From Desulfobacteraceae bacterium (lineage in GTDB: Bacteria; Desulfobacterota; DSM-4660; Desulfatiglandales; Desulfatiglandaceae): a stretch of 8,646 bases of DNA. Below are positions 1 to 5,407 of the stretch, piece after piece. Positions within the stretch are counted from its first letter, which is position 1. Each line of letters begins with the position of its first letter. A model generated the notes under the pieces. That model saw only the letters and a list, made by a program, of their open reading frames with translations, had not been told where the DNA came from and did no database searches. The DNA lies in NCBI GenBank assembly GCA_030589715.1, contig JAUUVE010000066.1:1-8646 (forward strand), read 5' to 3'. A program made the translations under genes and the position numbers.

Positions 1-2
1 CC

Positions 3-347
3 AATGGCAAATCCCTTGAGGACCATAGGGGAGAGCTCTGGAAAACATATGCTCTTTACAATCAGTTGCCCCCTCGGTTCCAGGAAAAATTTGGAACAAT
101 CGAATGCCGGGATCTGACAAAGGAACATATTTACGGGACCAGGAACTGCAGGGAATTCTGTGAGAACATTGTGGCAGAGACCGCTGGATTGGTGATGGAG
201 TTGCTAATTGAAGCAGAGGAAAAGGGGCTTAATTTCGGATTTAAAGAGTCTATTCTCACGCAGGGGGCCAAAGCCACCGGGTTGACCATTGAGGATTTGA
301 TCGATCATAAGGCAAGAGCGATCCCCTTTCCCATAAAGGACAGATGA
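3..347 (+). CDS. C_GCAxxG_C_C family redox protein, 3' part (5' end outside window)
   Basis: The reading frame is open from the window edge; an internal TTG at 66 is a possible but unneeded start, because family-like sequence continues upstream of it. The 114 visible residues contain FQEKFGTIECRDLT (about 26-39) and RNCREFC (about 47-53), then an amphipathic helix. This matches the C-terminal half of the C_GCAxxG_C_C family, small putative redox or metal-binding proteins common in anaerobes; Cys35 and Cys49 would be the last two cysteines of the signature. The GCAxxG segment itself lies outside the window. About 45 residues follow the helix (to IPFPIKDR), which seems longer than the usual family end. 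The last 30 bases form one arm of a palindrome shared with the intergenic gap. The gene converges on the tautomerase gene. The family is fairly sure; the function is not established. Confidence 0.72.
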   Translation, partial: NGKSLEDHRGELWKTYALYNQLPPRFQEKFGTIECRDLTKEHIYGTRNCREFCENIVAETAGLVMELLIEAEEKGLNFGFKESILTQGAKATGLTIEDLIDHKARAIPFPIKDR

Positions 348-424
348 GGCGGTACTCCCCGTTGGACAGATCAAGCCGCTTACGCCTGATTTCTCCGGGA
401 GTTTGCCGCCGGGAAAGGGGTCGC
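318..424. repeat. Large imperfect nested palindrome between two convergent genes
   Basis: GCGATCCCCTTTCCC (318-332) pairs with GGGAAAGGGGTCGC (411-424), with one unpaired base. Inside it GGCGG (348-352) pairs with CCGCC (406-410), CTCCC (355-359) with GGGAG (397-401), and ATCA (370-373) with TGAT (387-390). The left arm covers the 3' end of the C_GCAxxG_C_C gene, and the right arm ends about 10 bases before the tautomerase stop codon. The position suggests a bidirectional terminator or RNA stem, but neither side has a clear run of T. It could also be a palindromic insertion. Confidence 0.5.
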
Positions 425-433
425 CCCATAGTT

Positions 434-619
434 TCAATCCATTTCAGAGATCAGCGTTCCACCTGCTGCCCAACTCTCTTGGGGCATAGGCTCAAACACT
501 ACCCAAATATTCTCTTTGGGAACTTCGGTCGCTTTATGAATGACCTCGGTGATCCCTTCAGCGATTTCCGACCGAACTTCTTTTGGTTGGGGAAAACTTG
601 TCACCCGCACAAACGGCAT
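434..619 (-). CDS. Tautomerase-superfamily protein (4-oxalocrotonate tautomerase-like), 61 aa
   Basis: The product begins MPFVRVTSFPQ and ends GGTLISEMD. The size, the proline straight after the initiator Met and the late NIWVVFEPMPQESWAAGG segment are typical of small 4-OT-like tautomerases, in which the exposed N-terminal Pro1 is the catalytic base. ATG at 619 is chosen over a GTG three codons upstream (628) because only this start puts Pro at position 1, and because the GTG lies inside a strong AAAGGAGGTGA ribosome binding site. Counting from Pro1, the positions of the classical arginines Arg11 and Arg39 of 4-OT hold Pro (Lys next to it) and Trp, and Phe50 corresponds to Trp. A 2-hydroxymuconate tautomerase role is therefore doubtful. 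Members normally assemble as hexamers or similar oligomers. The gene appears monocistronic and converges on the upstream redox gene. The fold is confident; the substrate is unknown. Confidence 0.85.
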   Translation of the reverse strand: MPFVRVTSFPQPKEVRSEIAEGITEVIHKATEVPKENIWVVFEPMPQESWAAGGTLISEMD

Positions 620-624
620 ATGTC

Positions 625-635
625 TCACCTCCTTT
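625..635 (-). promoter_or_regulatory. Ribosome binding site that fixes the tautomerase start
   Basis: On the minus strand the sequence is AAAGGAGGTGA, a near-perfect anti-16S match. Its GGAGG core ends 8 bases before the ATG at 619. The in-frame GTG at 628 overlaps this site and so cannot be the start. Confidence 0.8.
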
Positions 636-687
636 CATCCTCACTTCAATAAAGCATTTTAGGCCACGCTGCAGATTAATACGTTTA

Positions 688-712
688 GACCGAAAAAGCA
701 CGGTTTTCGGTC
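688..712. repeat. Perfect 9-bp inverted repeat with 7-base loop
   Basis: GACCGAAAA (688-696), loop AGCACGG, TTTTCGGTC (704-712). It lies about 70 bases upstream of the tautomerase start. Neither side carries a proper T tract, so an operator or RNA hairpin in the tautomerase leader is at least as likely as a terminator. Confidence 0.6.
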
Positions 713-748
713 AATCATGAGATAGCCATACCGCTTTTGCACAACAAA

Positions 749-801
749 ATCAAGATAAGGAATGTGCTTATGAGATGTCATGGGGCACATTTGAGCTTGA
801 T
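749..801. repeat. Three-tier nested palindrome, 53 bp
   Basis: ATCAAG (749-754) pairs with CTTGAT (796-801), AATGTGC (761-767) with GCACATT (785-791), and ATGA (770-773) with TCAT (778-781) around the loop GATG. The three stems stack with small internal loops, so either strand could fold into one long hairpin. No homologue is recognised. Confidence 0.55.
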
Positions 802-886
802 CCACAGACCCATTTAGCCTATAAGGAATTTTAGTCAACCCACATCCCCAATGCAGGCCTTGGGCCGCAACGAAAACAGTGTTCGG

Positions 887-923
887 GTGTCAGGTGTCAG
901 AAAATCTCAAGCCCTGACACCTG
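887..923. repeat. GTGTCAG-type intergenic inverted repeat (REP-like)
   Basis: Two tandem GTGTCAG units (887-900) face CTGACACCTG (914-923). CAGGTGTCAG at 891-900 and CTGACACCTG at 914-923 are perfect reverse complements around a 13-base spacer. From memory, similar GTGTCAGGTGTCAG palindromes recur between genes in deltaproteobacterial genomes; other copies cannot be checked within this window. Confidence 0.6.
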
Positions 924-1040
924 CCCCTTGTCGAAGATCGCGCCAAAAGCGGGGAAACCGTATTGCGAATGAATCAAATGGGTTAACTTCAACAACAGTG
1001 ACTTCTCAATAAGTTCAGGGGAAATAATCGGGTTTCTGGA

Positions 1041-1231
1041 GTGGGGTTCGGGTGTTTCTTGAAGGCGCTCTCTCAAAGTGAATTTAAGTCTCACGTTGGC
1101 AGTGGTTGATATTTGGGGTTTTCTCCTGATAAGCCGTATTAGCTTCTCCATGCTTTTGGCAAAACCCCAAATATCAGCCACGTTACGACTACTGGTTTAG
1201 AGAGCGCCGGAAAGAAATGGCCGAACCCCAC
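1041..1231. repeat. Composite inverted repeat of about 190 bp (MITE-like)
   Basis: The inner arms 1102-1122 and 1161-1181 match in 20 of 21 positions (core GATATTTGGGGTTTT against AAAACCCCAAATATC) around a 38-base loop. Further out, GGCGCTCTCT (1064-1073) faces AGAGAGCGCC, starting at 1199, and GTGGGGTTCGG (1041-1051) faces CCGAACCCCAC (1221-1231). The outer arms are joined to the inner ones by unmatched sequence of unequal length. The loop holds a small AAGC/GCTT hairpin (1131-1145). No transposase and no clear target-site duplication are seen. A degenerate non-autonomous element or inverted duplication is inferred. Confidence 0.6.
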
Positions 1232-1300
1232 GATGCCCGAGGTTTATGAGAACGCTCCAATAAAACATCTTCGCATCTTGCATAGAAGTTACAAACTAAG

Positions 1301-1341
1301 ACCCTAAAAAGGGTGGCTTGAATGATGACCCTGAACGGGTC
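1301..1341. repeat. Two small neighbouring hairpins
   Basis: ACCC-TAAAAA-GGGT lies at 1301-1314 and GACCC-TGAAC-GGGTC at 1327-1341, the latter followed by TTT. Both are short. The second could be a weak terminator on the plus strand, but no gene reads into it. Confidence 0.35.
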
Positions 1342-1377
1342 TTTGAAAGAGTAGTACTCAGCTCAAGGCGATAAGGA

Positions 1378-1421
1378 CGCAGAGTTTACCGATTGATTTG
1401 TTTTCCTTTTTTCTCTCTGCG
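1378..1421. repeat. CGCAGAG / CTCTGCG intergenic inverted repeat
   Basis: CGCAGAG (1378-1384) and CTCTGCG (1415-1421) flank a T-rich spacer and are followed by CACTCTGTGC. Runs like CTCTGCGCACTCTGTGC are, from memory, frequent in dispersed intergenic repeats of proteobacteria. It sits about 100 bases before the hydroxylase block. Confidence 0.4.
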
Positions 1422-1523
1422 CACTCTGTGCCCGCCCCGTAGCTCCAGAAGATGGTACTGGGGTCTCTAGCGAAGCGGGCGGTATTGAATGCTTCCCCCT
1501 CATCCAATCATTCGGCGCTGGAC

Positions 1524-2420
1524 ATGAAAAAATCTTTTCGATCAACCGACGACGTCCTTCGGGCCCTCAAGAAACAAAAGTACATTTGCGATCGCAGGCT
1601 TGCCACGGTCGTCTACCTGGCCTTTGGAATGGAAAAGCCCTTGCTCCTGGAAGGTGAAGCGGGTGTCGGCAAGACCGAACTCGGCCAGGTCCTGAGCAAG
1701 GCCCTGGACCGCCGTCTGATTCGATTGCAATGTTATGAGGGCCTTGACGTAAATACGGCCGTCTACGAGTGGAACTATACCAAACAGCTCCTCCGCATAA
1801 AACTGGCGGAGGCAGACCATAAGGGGTTGGCTGATCTGGAAAATATCTTTGACGAATCCTACCTTATTCAACGGCCCCTCCTGGAGGCCATTCGCAGTGA
1901 GGCCGACGGCAAGCATGTCTGCCTCCTTATCGATGAACTGGACAGGGCCGATGAAGAGTTTGAGGCCTTTTTGCTGGAAGTCTTGTCAGAGTTTCAGATC
2001 ACGGTACCGGAAATCGGCACCCTCAAGGCAAAAACCAAGCCCCTTGTAATCATCACCTCCAACCGAACCCGTGATCTCCATGATGCGATCAAGAGACGCT
2101 GCCTCTATCATTGGATCCACTACCCTTCCCTGGAAAAGGAATACGAGATCGTCAAGACCAAGGTGCCACAAATCTCCGAGGAGCTGGCCTTCAAAATTTG
2201 CTCCCTCATGCAGCAGATACGGCAGATGGACTTTTACAAGAGGCCCGGAGTTGCCGAGACCCTGGATTGGGTCAATGCCCTTCTTTTGCTGAACCGGGAT
2301 CATCTGGACGCAGAGACCGTGGAAGAAACACTGGGGTGTCTCTTAAAGCACAAGGAGGATGTGGAAAAGGTTGAAAGAGAAAACCTGGCCCTTTCCTGGG
2401 CGGAGGCCTTGCAGTCATGA
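1524..2420 (+). CDS. MoxR-family AAA+ ATPase, CoxD-like
   Basis: The 298-residue product is a MoxR-type AAA+ ATPase. Walker A is GEAGVGKT (44-51), the following LIRLQCYEGLDV segment is typical of the CoxD-like subgroup, Walker B is LLIDEL (134-139), sensor 1 is IITSN (176-180), and an arginine-finger region AIKRRC lies at 188-193. Known family members such as CoxD remodel or activate molybdenum hydroxylases together with a VWA partner, in the cytoplasm. An upstream in-frame ATG at 1452 would add 24 residues (MVLGSLAKRAV...) that do not resemble the family. ATG at 1524, giving MKKSFRSTDDVLRAL, fits the usual N terminus better, though neither start has a strong ribosome binding site. Its stop overlaps the start of the VWA gene (ATGA), so the two are translationally coupled. 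It is probably the first gene of the hydroxylase operon. Confidence 0.88.
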   Translation: MKKSFRSTDDVLRALKKQKYICDRRLATVVYLAFGMEKPLLLEGEAGVGKTELGQVLSKALDRRLIRLQCYEGLDVNTAVYEWNYTKQLLRIKLAEADHKGLADLENIFDESYLIQRPLLEAIRSEADGKHVCLLIDELDRADEEFEAFLLEVLSEFQITVPEIGTLKAKTKPLVIITSNRTRDLHDAIKRRCLYHWIHYPSLEKEYEIVKTKVPQISEELAFKICSLMQQIRQMDFYKRPGVAETLDWVNALLLLNRDHLDAETVEETLGCLLKHKEDVEKVERENLALSWAEALQS

Positions 2421-3571
2421 TGCAGGGTGAAACCCTTGCCACAGACCCGACCCGCCCGGGAGATTTTGTACTCAATATGCTCCATTTTGCTAGGCAGCTT
2501 AGGGAGAGGGGGTTGCCCGTGACCTTGGGGCGTACCCTGGACGCACTCCGTGGTCTAAAGCTGATTCGGCTGGAAGATAAGCAAGAGGTTCACAGCTTAC
2601 TCAGCGCCCATTATGTCACCCAGCCCGAAGAGTTATCCGTTTTTGACGCCGTTTTTGAGGAGTTTTGGTGTCTCAAAGATCGCTCTAATGTATCTGATTC
2701 AAAGGGGCATGTTCAACTGAGCGGGACGTTTCCGTTAACCATCGTCAAAGGAGCGGGGAAAGAGAAAAATCATTTGCGTCATGACCTTGACACGCCTCCT
2801 TACAGCCCTCAGGAAATCTTGCACAAGAAAGATTTTGCTGATATACTTGATGGTGAATCCGAGGATGCGTGCCGGATGATCATGGCCCTGGCCCAAAATC
2901 TTGGCCTGCGGTTAGGACGGCGCTGGCGCACAAGGGGAAAGGGCAAACGGGTCGACCTGCGCGGCTCCTTGCGATCCTCTTTACGGCACGGGGGAGAACT
3001 TCTGGTCCTGCGCAGAAGACGTCGCCGGCCCAAAAAGACACGGTTTGTTGTCCTGTGCGACGTGAGTAGTTCCATGGACTGCTACAGTCGTTTTCTGCTT
3101 CAGTTCATGTACGGTTTTCAGCGGCATGTCCCCCGTGTGGAAACATTTGTCTTTAGCACCCGGCTGTCGCGGATCACCCCACTGTTGCGGATGCGTAAAA
3201 TTGCCGCCGCATATGAACTGATCTCTGAGAAGGTCTCCGACTGGTCGGGGGGGACCAGGATCGGGAGTTCCCTGGCGGAATACAATCGACGTTTCGGCCT
3301 AAGATTTTCAGGCCCCAACACGGTGATCGTGCTGTTGAGTGATGGTTGGGACCAGGGTGAGATGGCGTTGTTGGAAAGGGAGATAAAAAAGCTGAACAGT
3401 CGAGTCAACCGGTTAATGTGGCTAAATCCCCTATTGGGGATGCCCGATTATCGACCCATAGATCGTGGGATGAGGACAGCCCTGCCCCACGTGGAGGACT
3501 TTCTGGAATGCCATAACCTCGAGCAGCTTGAGGCGTTCGGTCGAAAACTGGAGAAGGTTTGCAGCCTCTGA
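2417..3571 (+). CDS. VWA-domain protein, CoxE-like
   Basis: The 384-residue protein has an N-terminal helical region (about 15-90), a variable linker (about 90-150), a strongly basic stretch (about 165-207, with RRRRRR at 199-204) and a C-terminal VWA domain. The metal-ion-dependent adhesion site is complete: DVSSS (215-219), Thr280 in SGGTRIG and Asp309 in LLSDGWD. This is the architecture of the VWA/CoxE family (PF05762), whose members work with a MoxR ATPase to mature target enzymes. No signal peptide or membrane segment is seen, so it should be cytoplasmic. The start ATG at 2417 overlaps the ATPase stop; a second ATG at 2420 is possible. The gap to the FAD subunit is 52 bases. Together with the ATPase it marks the neighbouring hydroxylase as one needing dedicated Mo-site processing. 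Confidence 0.88.
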   Translation: MMQGETLATDPTRPGDFVLNMLHFARQLRERGLPVTLGRTLDALRGLKLIRLEDKQEVHSLLSAHYVTQPEELSVFDAVFEEFWCLKDRSNVSDSKGHVQLSGTFPLTIVKGAGKEKNHLRHDLDTPPYSPQEILHKKDFADILDGESEDACRMIMALAQNLGLRLGRRWRTRGKGKRVDLRGSLRSSLRHGGELLVLRRRRRRPKKTRFVVLCDVSSSMDCYSRFLLQFMYGFQRHVPRVETFVFSTRLSRITPLLRMRKIAAAYELISEKVSDWSGGTRIGSSLAEYNRRFGLRFSGPNTVIVLLSDGWDQGEMALLEREIKKLNSRVNRLMWLNPLLGMPDYRPIDRGMRTALPHVEDFLECHNLEQLEAFGRKLEKVCSL

Positions 3572-3623
3572 ACCGGGTCGAGGTTTAATTCGATAGAGTA
3601 AAGGCCAAAGGGGGGATTGACGT

Positions 3624-4478
3624 ATGAAGGACTTCGAACTTTATCAACCAAAGAGCATTGAGGAGGCGTGCCGCTATCTCGCCAGACACAGAGGCAGGGC
3701 ACGGGTCCTGGCCGGGGGGACAGACCTTTTGGTGGAACTCAAGGGCGGGCGAGTCAAACTTGCGGCCGTTGTCAGCCTTAAGAGTATAAAGGGGCTAAAC
3801 AAGTTAACGTACACCCGGAAAGAGGGGTTGCGAATTGGGGCCATGGTCCCCTGGACACAACTGCTGGATTCCAAACCCGTCGCCAGGAACTATCCCCTGC
3901 TGAGGAAGGCGGCAGAGAAAATGGGGTCCATCCAGATCCGTAATGTGGGCACGCTGGCAGGCAACATTTCTCACGCCTCCCCCGCCGCCAATGGTCCTAT
4001 TCCCCTTCTGCTCTATGAAGCGGAGTGCATGGTGGAGGGCCCCAAAGGCAGACGGGTCATCCCAGTGGAAAAGGTATTTGGCGGCGTGCAGAAAAACACC
4101 CTCCGCAGCGCCGAGGTTCTGACGGAGATCCGTGTTCCCACACCACCACCCGGTGCGAACGGTACCTACTACAAGTTTGCATTGCGACGGGCCATGGATC
4201 TGGCCGTGGTTGGGGTGGGCGCCCTGGTCAGGGCCAAAAATGGAGTTTTTGATGACGTCAGGGTTGCCCTGGGATCTGTCGGCCCAAAGCCCTTCCGGGC
4301 CAAGCGGGCCGAAAAGGTGTTGTCGGGTAAAATGATCGGGGACCAGCTTATCCGCGAGGCCAGTGAGGCAGCGGCCTCTGAATGCGCGCCCATAACGGAT
4401 GTTCGAGCCTCTAAAGAATACCGGATAGAACTTGTCAAAGAACTGACATTTCGCGCAATAAAGGAGAGCCTATCGTAG
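3624..4478 (+). CDS. Molybdenum hydroxylase FAD-binding (medium) subunit
   Basis: The 284-residue product matches the FAD-binding medium subunit of xanthine dehydrogenase/CO dehydrogenase-type enzymes in length and motifs. It starts with the typical FELYQPKSIEEA, carries the FAD diphosphate loop AGGTDLL (30-36), then IQIRNVGTLAGN (about 103-114) and SPAANG (119-124), and ends with the CO dehydrogenase flavoprotein C-terminal domain (about 180-284, with the ALGSVGPKPFRA stretch). It takes electrons from the [2Fe-2S] subunit and passes them to a soluble acceptor. The start is supported by AAAGGGGGG at 3607-3615, 8 bases upstream of the ATG. No 4Fe-4S insertion loop like that of 4-hydroxybenzoyl-CoA reductase HcrB is evident, so electron exit probably follows the simpler CoxM-like pattern. 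The equivalent cox gene is coxM, but the substrate is unknown, so no symbol is given. Confidence 0.93.
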   Translation: MKDFELYQPKSIEEACRYLARHRGRARVLAGGTDLLVELKGGRVKLAAVVSLKSIKGLNKLTYTRKEGLRIGAMVPWTQLLDSKPVARNYPLLRKAAEKMGSIQIRNVGTLAGNISHASPAANGPIPLLLYEAECMVEGPKGRRVIPVEKVFGGVQKNTLRSAEVLTEIRVPTPPPGANGTYYKFALRRAMDLAVVGVGALVRAKNGVFDDVRVALGSVGPKPFRAKRAEKVLSGKMIGDQLIREASEAAASECAPITDVRASKEYRIELVKELTFRAIKESLS

Positions 4479-4531
4479 GCCGCAATGGTCTTTTCAAAAC
4501 ATCAAGTTATCAAGAAAGATGGGGTCGAGCC

Positions 4532-5002
4532 ATGAAAAAAAAGATCAAGCTTACGGTGAACGATGAGTTACACGAACTGGAAGTGGAAAACCGGAGGAGT
4601 TTGCTGGAAGTCATCCGCGAGGACCTCCACTTACTCGGCACAAAAAAGATGTGTGACATGGGTGAGTGCGGGTCCTGTACCGTATTGATGGACGGAGTGG
4701 CGGTGAATTCATGTCTGGTACTTGCCGTCGAGGCTGAGGGGAAAAAAATTGAGACGATCGAAGGGGTGGCTCAAGGGGGAAAACTCCACCCCATCCAGGA
4801 GGAGTTTGTTGCCAAAGGAGGGGTGCAGTGCGGTTATTGCAGTCCCGGTATGATCATGACAGCCAAGGCCTTCTTGGAGAAGAACGCCAATCCCAGTGAG
4901 GAAGAGGCCAAAACGGCCATTGCAGGAAATTTTTGCCGCTGCACGGGTTATATTCGCATCGTGGAGGCCATACTTTCTGCGGCAGACAGAATGAGGGAGT
5001 GA
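4532..5002 (+). CDS. Molybdenum hydroxylase [2Fe-2S] (small) subunit
   Basis: The 156-residue product is the iron-sulfur small subunit. All eight cluster cysteines are present: Cys41, Cys46, Cys49 and Cys61 for the N-terminal plant-ferredoxin-type cluster (CDMGECGSC) and Cys100, Cys103, Cys135 and Cys137 for the C-terminal helical cluster (CGYC and CRC). The LHPIQEEF and GNFCRCTGY motifs are standard for the family. The protein relays electrons from the Mo centre to FAD. It has no twin-arginine signal, so the enzyme should be cytoplasmic. It follows the FAD gene after 53 bases and precedes the large subunit by 6 bases; the ribosome binding site of the large subunit lies inside its last codons. 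A modest GATGGGG lies about 8 bases before the ATG. The family assignment is firm. Confidence 0.95.
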   Translation: MKKKIKLTVNDELHELEVENRRSLLEVIREDLHLLGTKKMCDMGECGSCTVLMDGVAVNSCLVLAVEAEGKKIETIEGVAQGGKLHPIQEEFVAKGGVQCGYCSPGMIMTAKAFLEKNANPSEEEAKTAIAGNFCRCTGYIRIVEAILSAADRMRE

Positions 5003-5008
5003 GAAACT

Positions 5009-5401
5009 ATGAGAGATCTAGACTTTGTAGGCAAGAATGTTCCCAGGGTTGATGCCGAGGTTAAGGTCACCGGTGACGCGATCTTTTCTGCGGATGTGAC
5101 GTTTCCCAATATGCTATTGGGCCGGCTGGTGCGGAGCCCTCTTCCACACGCCAAAATTCTTAATATTGATACCAGCCGGGCGGAAAGACTGACCGGCGTC
5201 AAGGCCGTGATTACCGGCGAGGAGACACCGTTTGTCTTTGGTGTATCACACATGGACCAGACACCGCTCCAAACAGAAAAGGTCCGCTATGTGGGCGACC
5301 CTGTGGCGGCGGTGGCAGCCGTGGATCCGGATGCGCTCCTTGAGGCCATGGAACTCATCAAGATGGACTATGAGCCCCTGCCCGCCGTATTTGACCCCTA
5401 A
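5009..5401 (+). CDS. Molybdenum hydroxylase large subunit, N-terminal fragment cut by an in-frame TAA
   Basis: These 130 residues are the N-terminal domain of the molybdopterin-binding large subunit (Ald_Xan_dh_C type, PF01315). They show VGKNVPRVDAEVKVTGDAIF at the start, LVRSPLPHAKI (about 40-50) and YVGDPVAAVAA (about 94-104), and end at YEPLPAVFDP. In intact relatives this last segment runs on as something like DPEEAMKPGAPLIHE, and exactly that continuation is read in the same frame after the TAA at 5399-5401. No frameshift is needed. The start ATG has GAGGGAG about 9 bases upstream. On its own the fragment lacks all molybdopterin contacts and cannot be a complete enzyme. Either the gene is a recent pseudogene, the base is a sequencing error, or the subunit is made as two polypeptides. 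Confidence 0.85.
   Translation: MRDLDFVGKNVPRVDAEVKVTGDAIFSADVTFPNMLLGRLVRSPLPHAKILNIDTSRAERLTGVKAVITGEETPFVFGVSHMDQTPLQTEKVRYVGDPVAAVAAVDPDALLEAMELIKMDYEPLPAVFDP
5399..5401 (+). other. In-frame TAA interrupting the large subunit
   Basis: The reading is ...TTT GAC CCC TAA GAG GCG ATG AAG..., translating as FDP, stop, EAMK. The family normally has an acidic residue here (DPEEA-like), so one G-to-T change in GAA would explain the stop. It is TAA, not TGA or TAG, so selenocysteine and pyrrolysine are excluded as ordinary explanations. Confidence 0.85.
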
Positions 5402-5407
5402 GAGGCG

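Larger units (their letters stand above)
650..1523. other. Long gene-poor interval rich in inverted repeats
   Basis: No convincing gene is seen in these roughly 870 bases. The longest reading frame, 897-1181 on the minus strand (94 codons), starts inside one arm of the composite inverted repeat and ends in the GTGTCAG repeat. It has no recognisable domain and is best explained by repeat DNA. At least six inverted repeats are scattered through the interval and are listed separately. The promoter of the hydroxylase block should lie near its right end and that of the tautomerase near its left end, but I could not place either with confidence. Confidence 0.6.

Noticed and set aside
338..371. Direct repeat GGACAGAT at 338-345 and 364-371
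   Set aside because: Eight bases with 18 between them is weak on its own; it falls within the larger palindrome and no element lies between the copies.
204..437. 77-codon minus-strand frame starting next to the tautomerase stop
   Set aside because: The start is a TTG without a ribosome binding site, and most of it is antisense to the C_GCAxxG_C_C gene and its palindrome.
344..652. 102-codon plus-strand reading frame opposite the tautomerase
   Set aside because: It is the antisense shadow of a recognisable tautomerase gene with an excellent ribosome binding site, and its protein is of low-complexity, unfamiliar composition.
897..1181. 94-codon minus-strand reading frame (MADIWGFAKSMEK...)
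   Set aside because: It starts inside the composite inverted repeat and ends in the GTGTCAG repeat, has no recognisable domain and no clear ribosome binding site, and is better explained as translated repeat DNA.
1452..1523. Upstream ATG extension of the MoxR ATPase
   Set aside because: The extra 24 residues do not resemble family N termini and neither start has a strong ribosome binding site; the ATG at 1524 gives the usual beginning.
5399..5401. Recoding of the interrupting stop as selenocysteine or pyrrolysine
   Set aside because: The codon is TAA; selenocysteine uses TGA and pyrrolysine TAG, and the family does not carry such a residue here.
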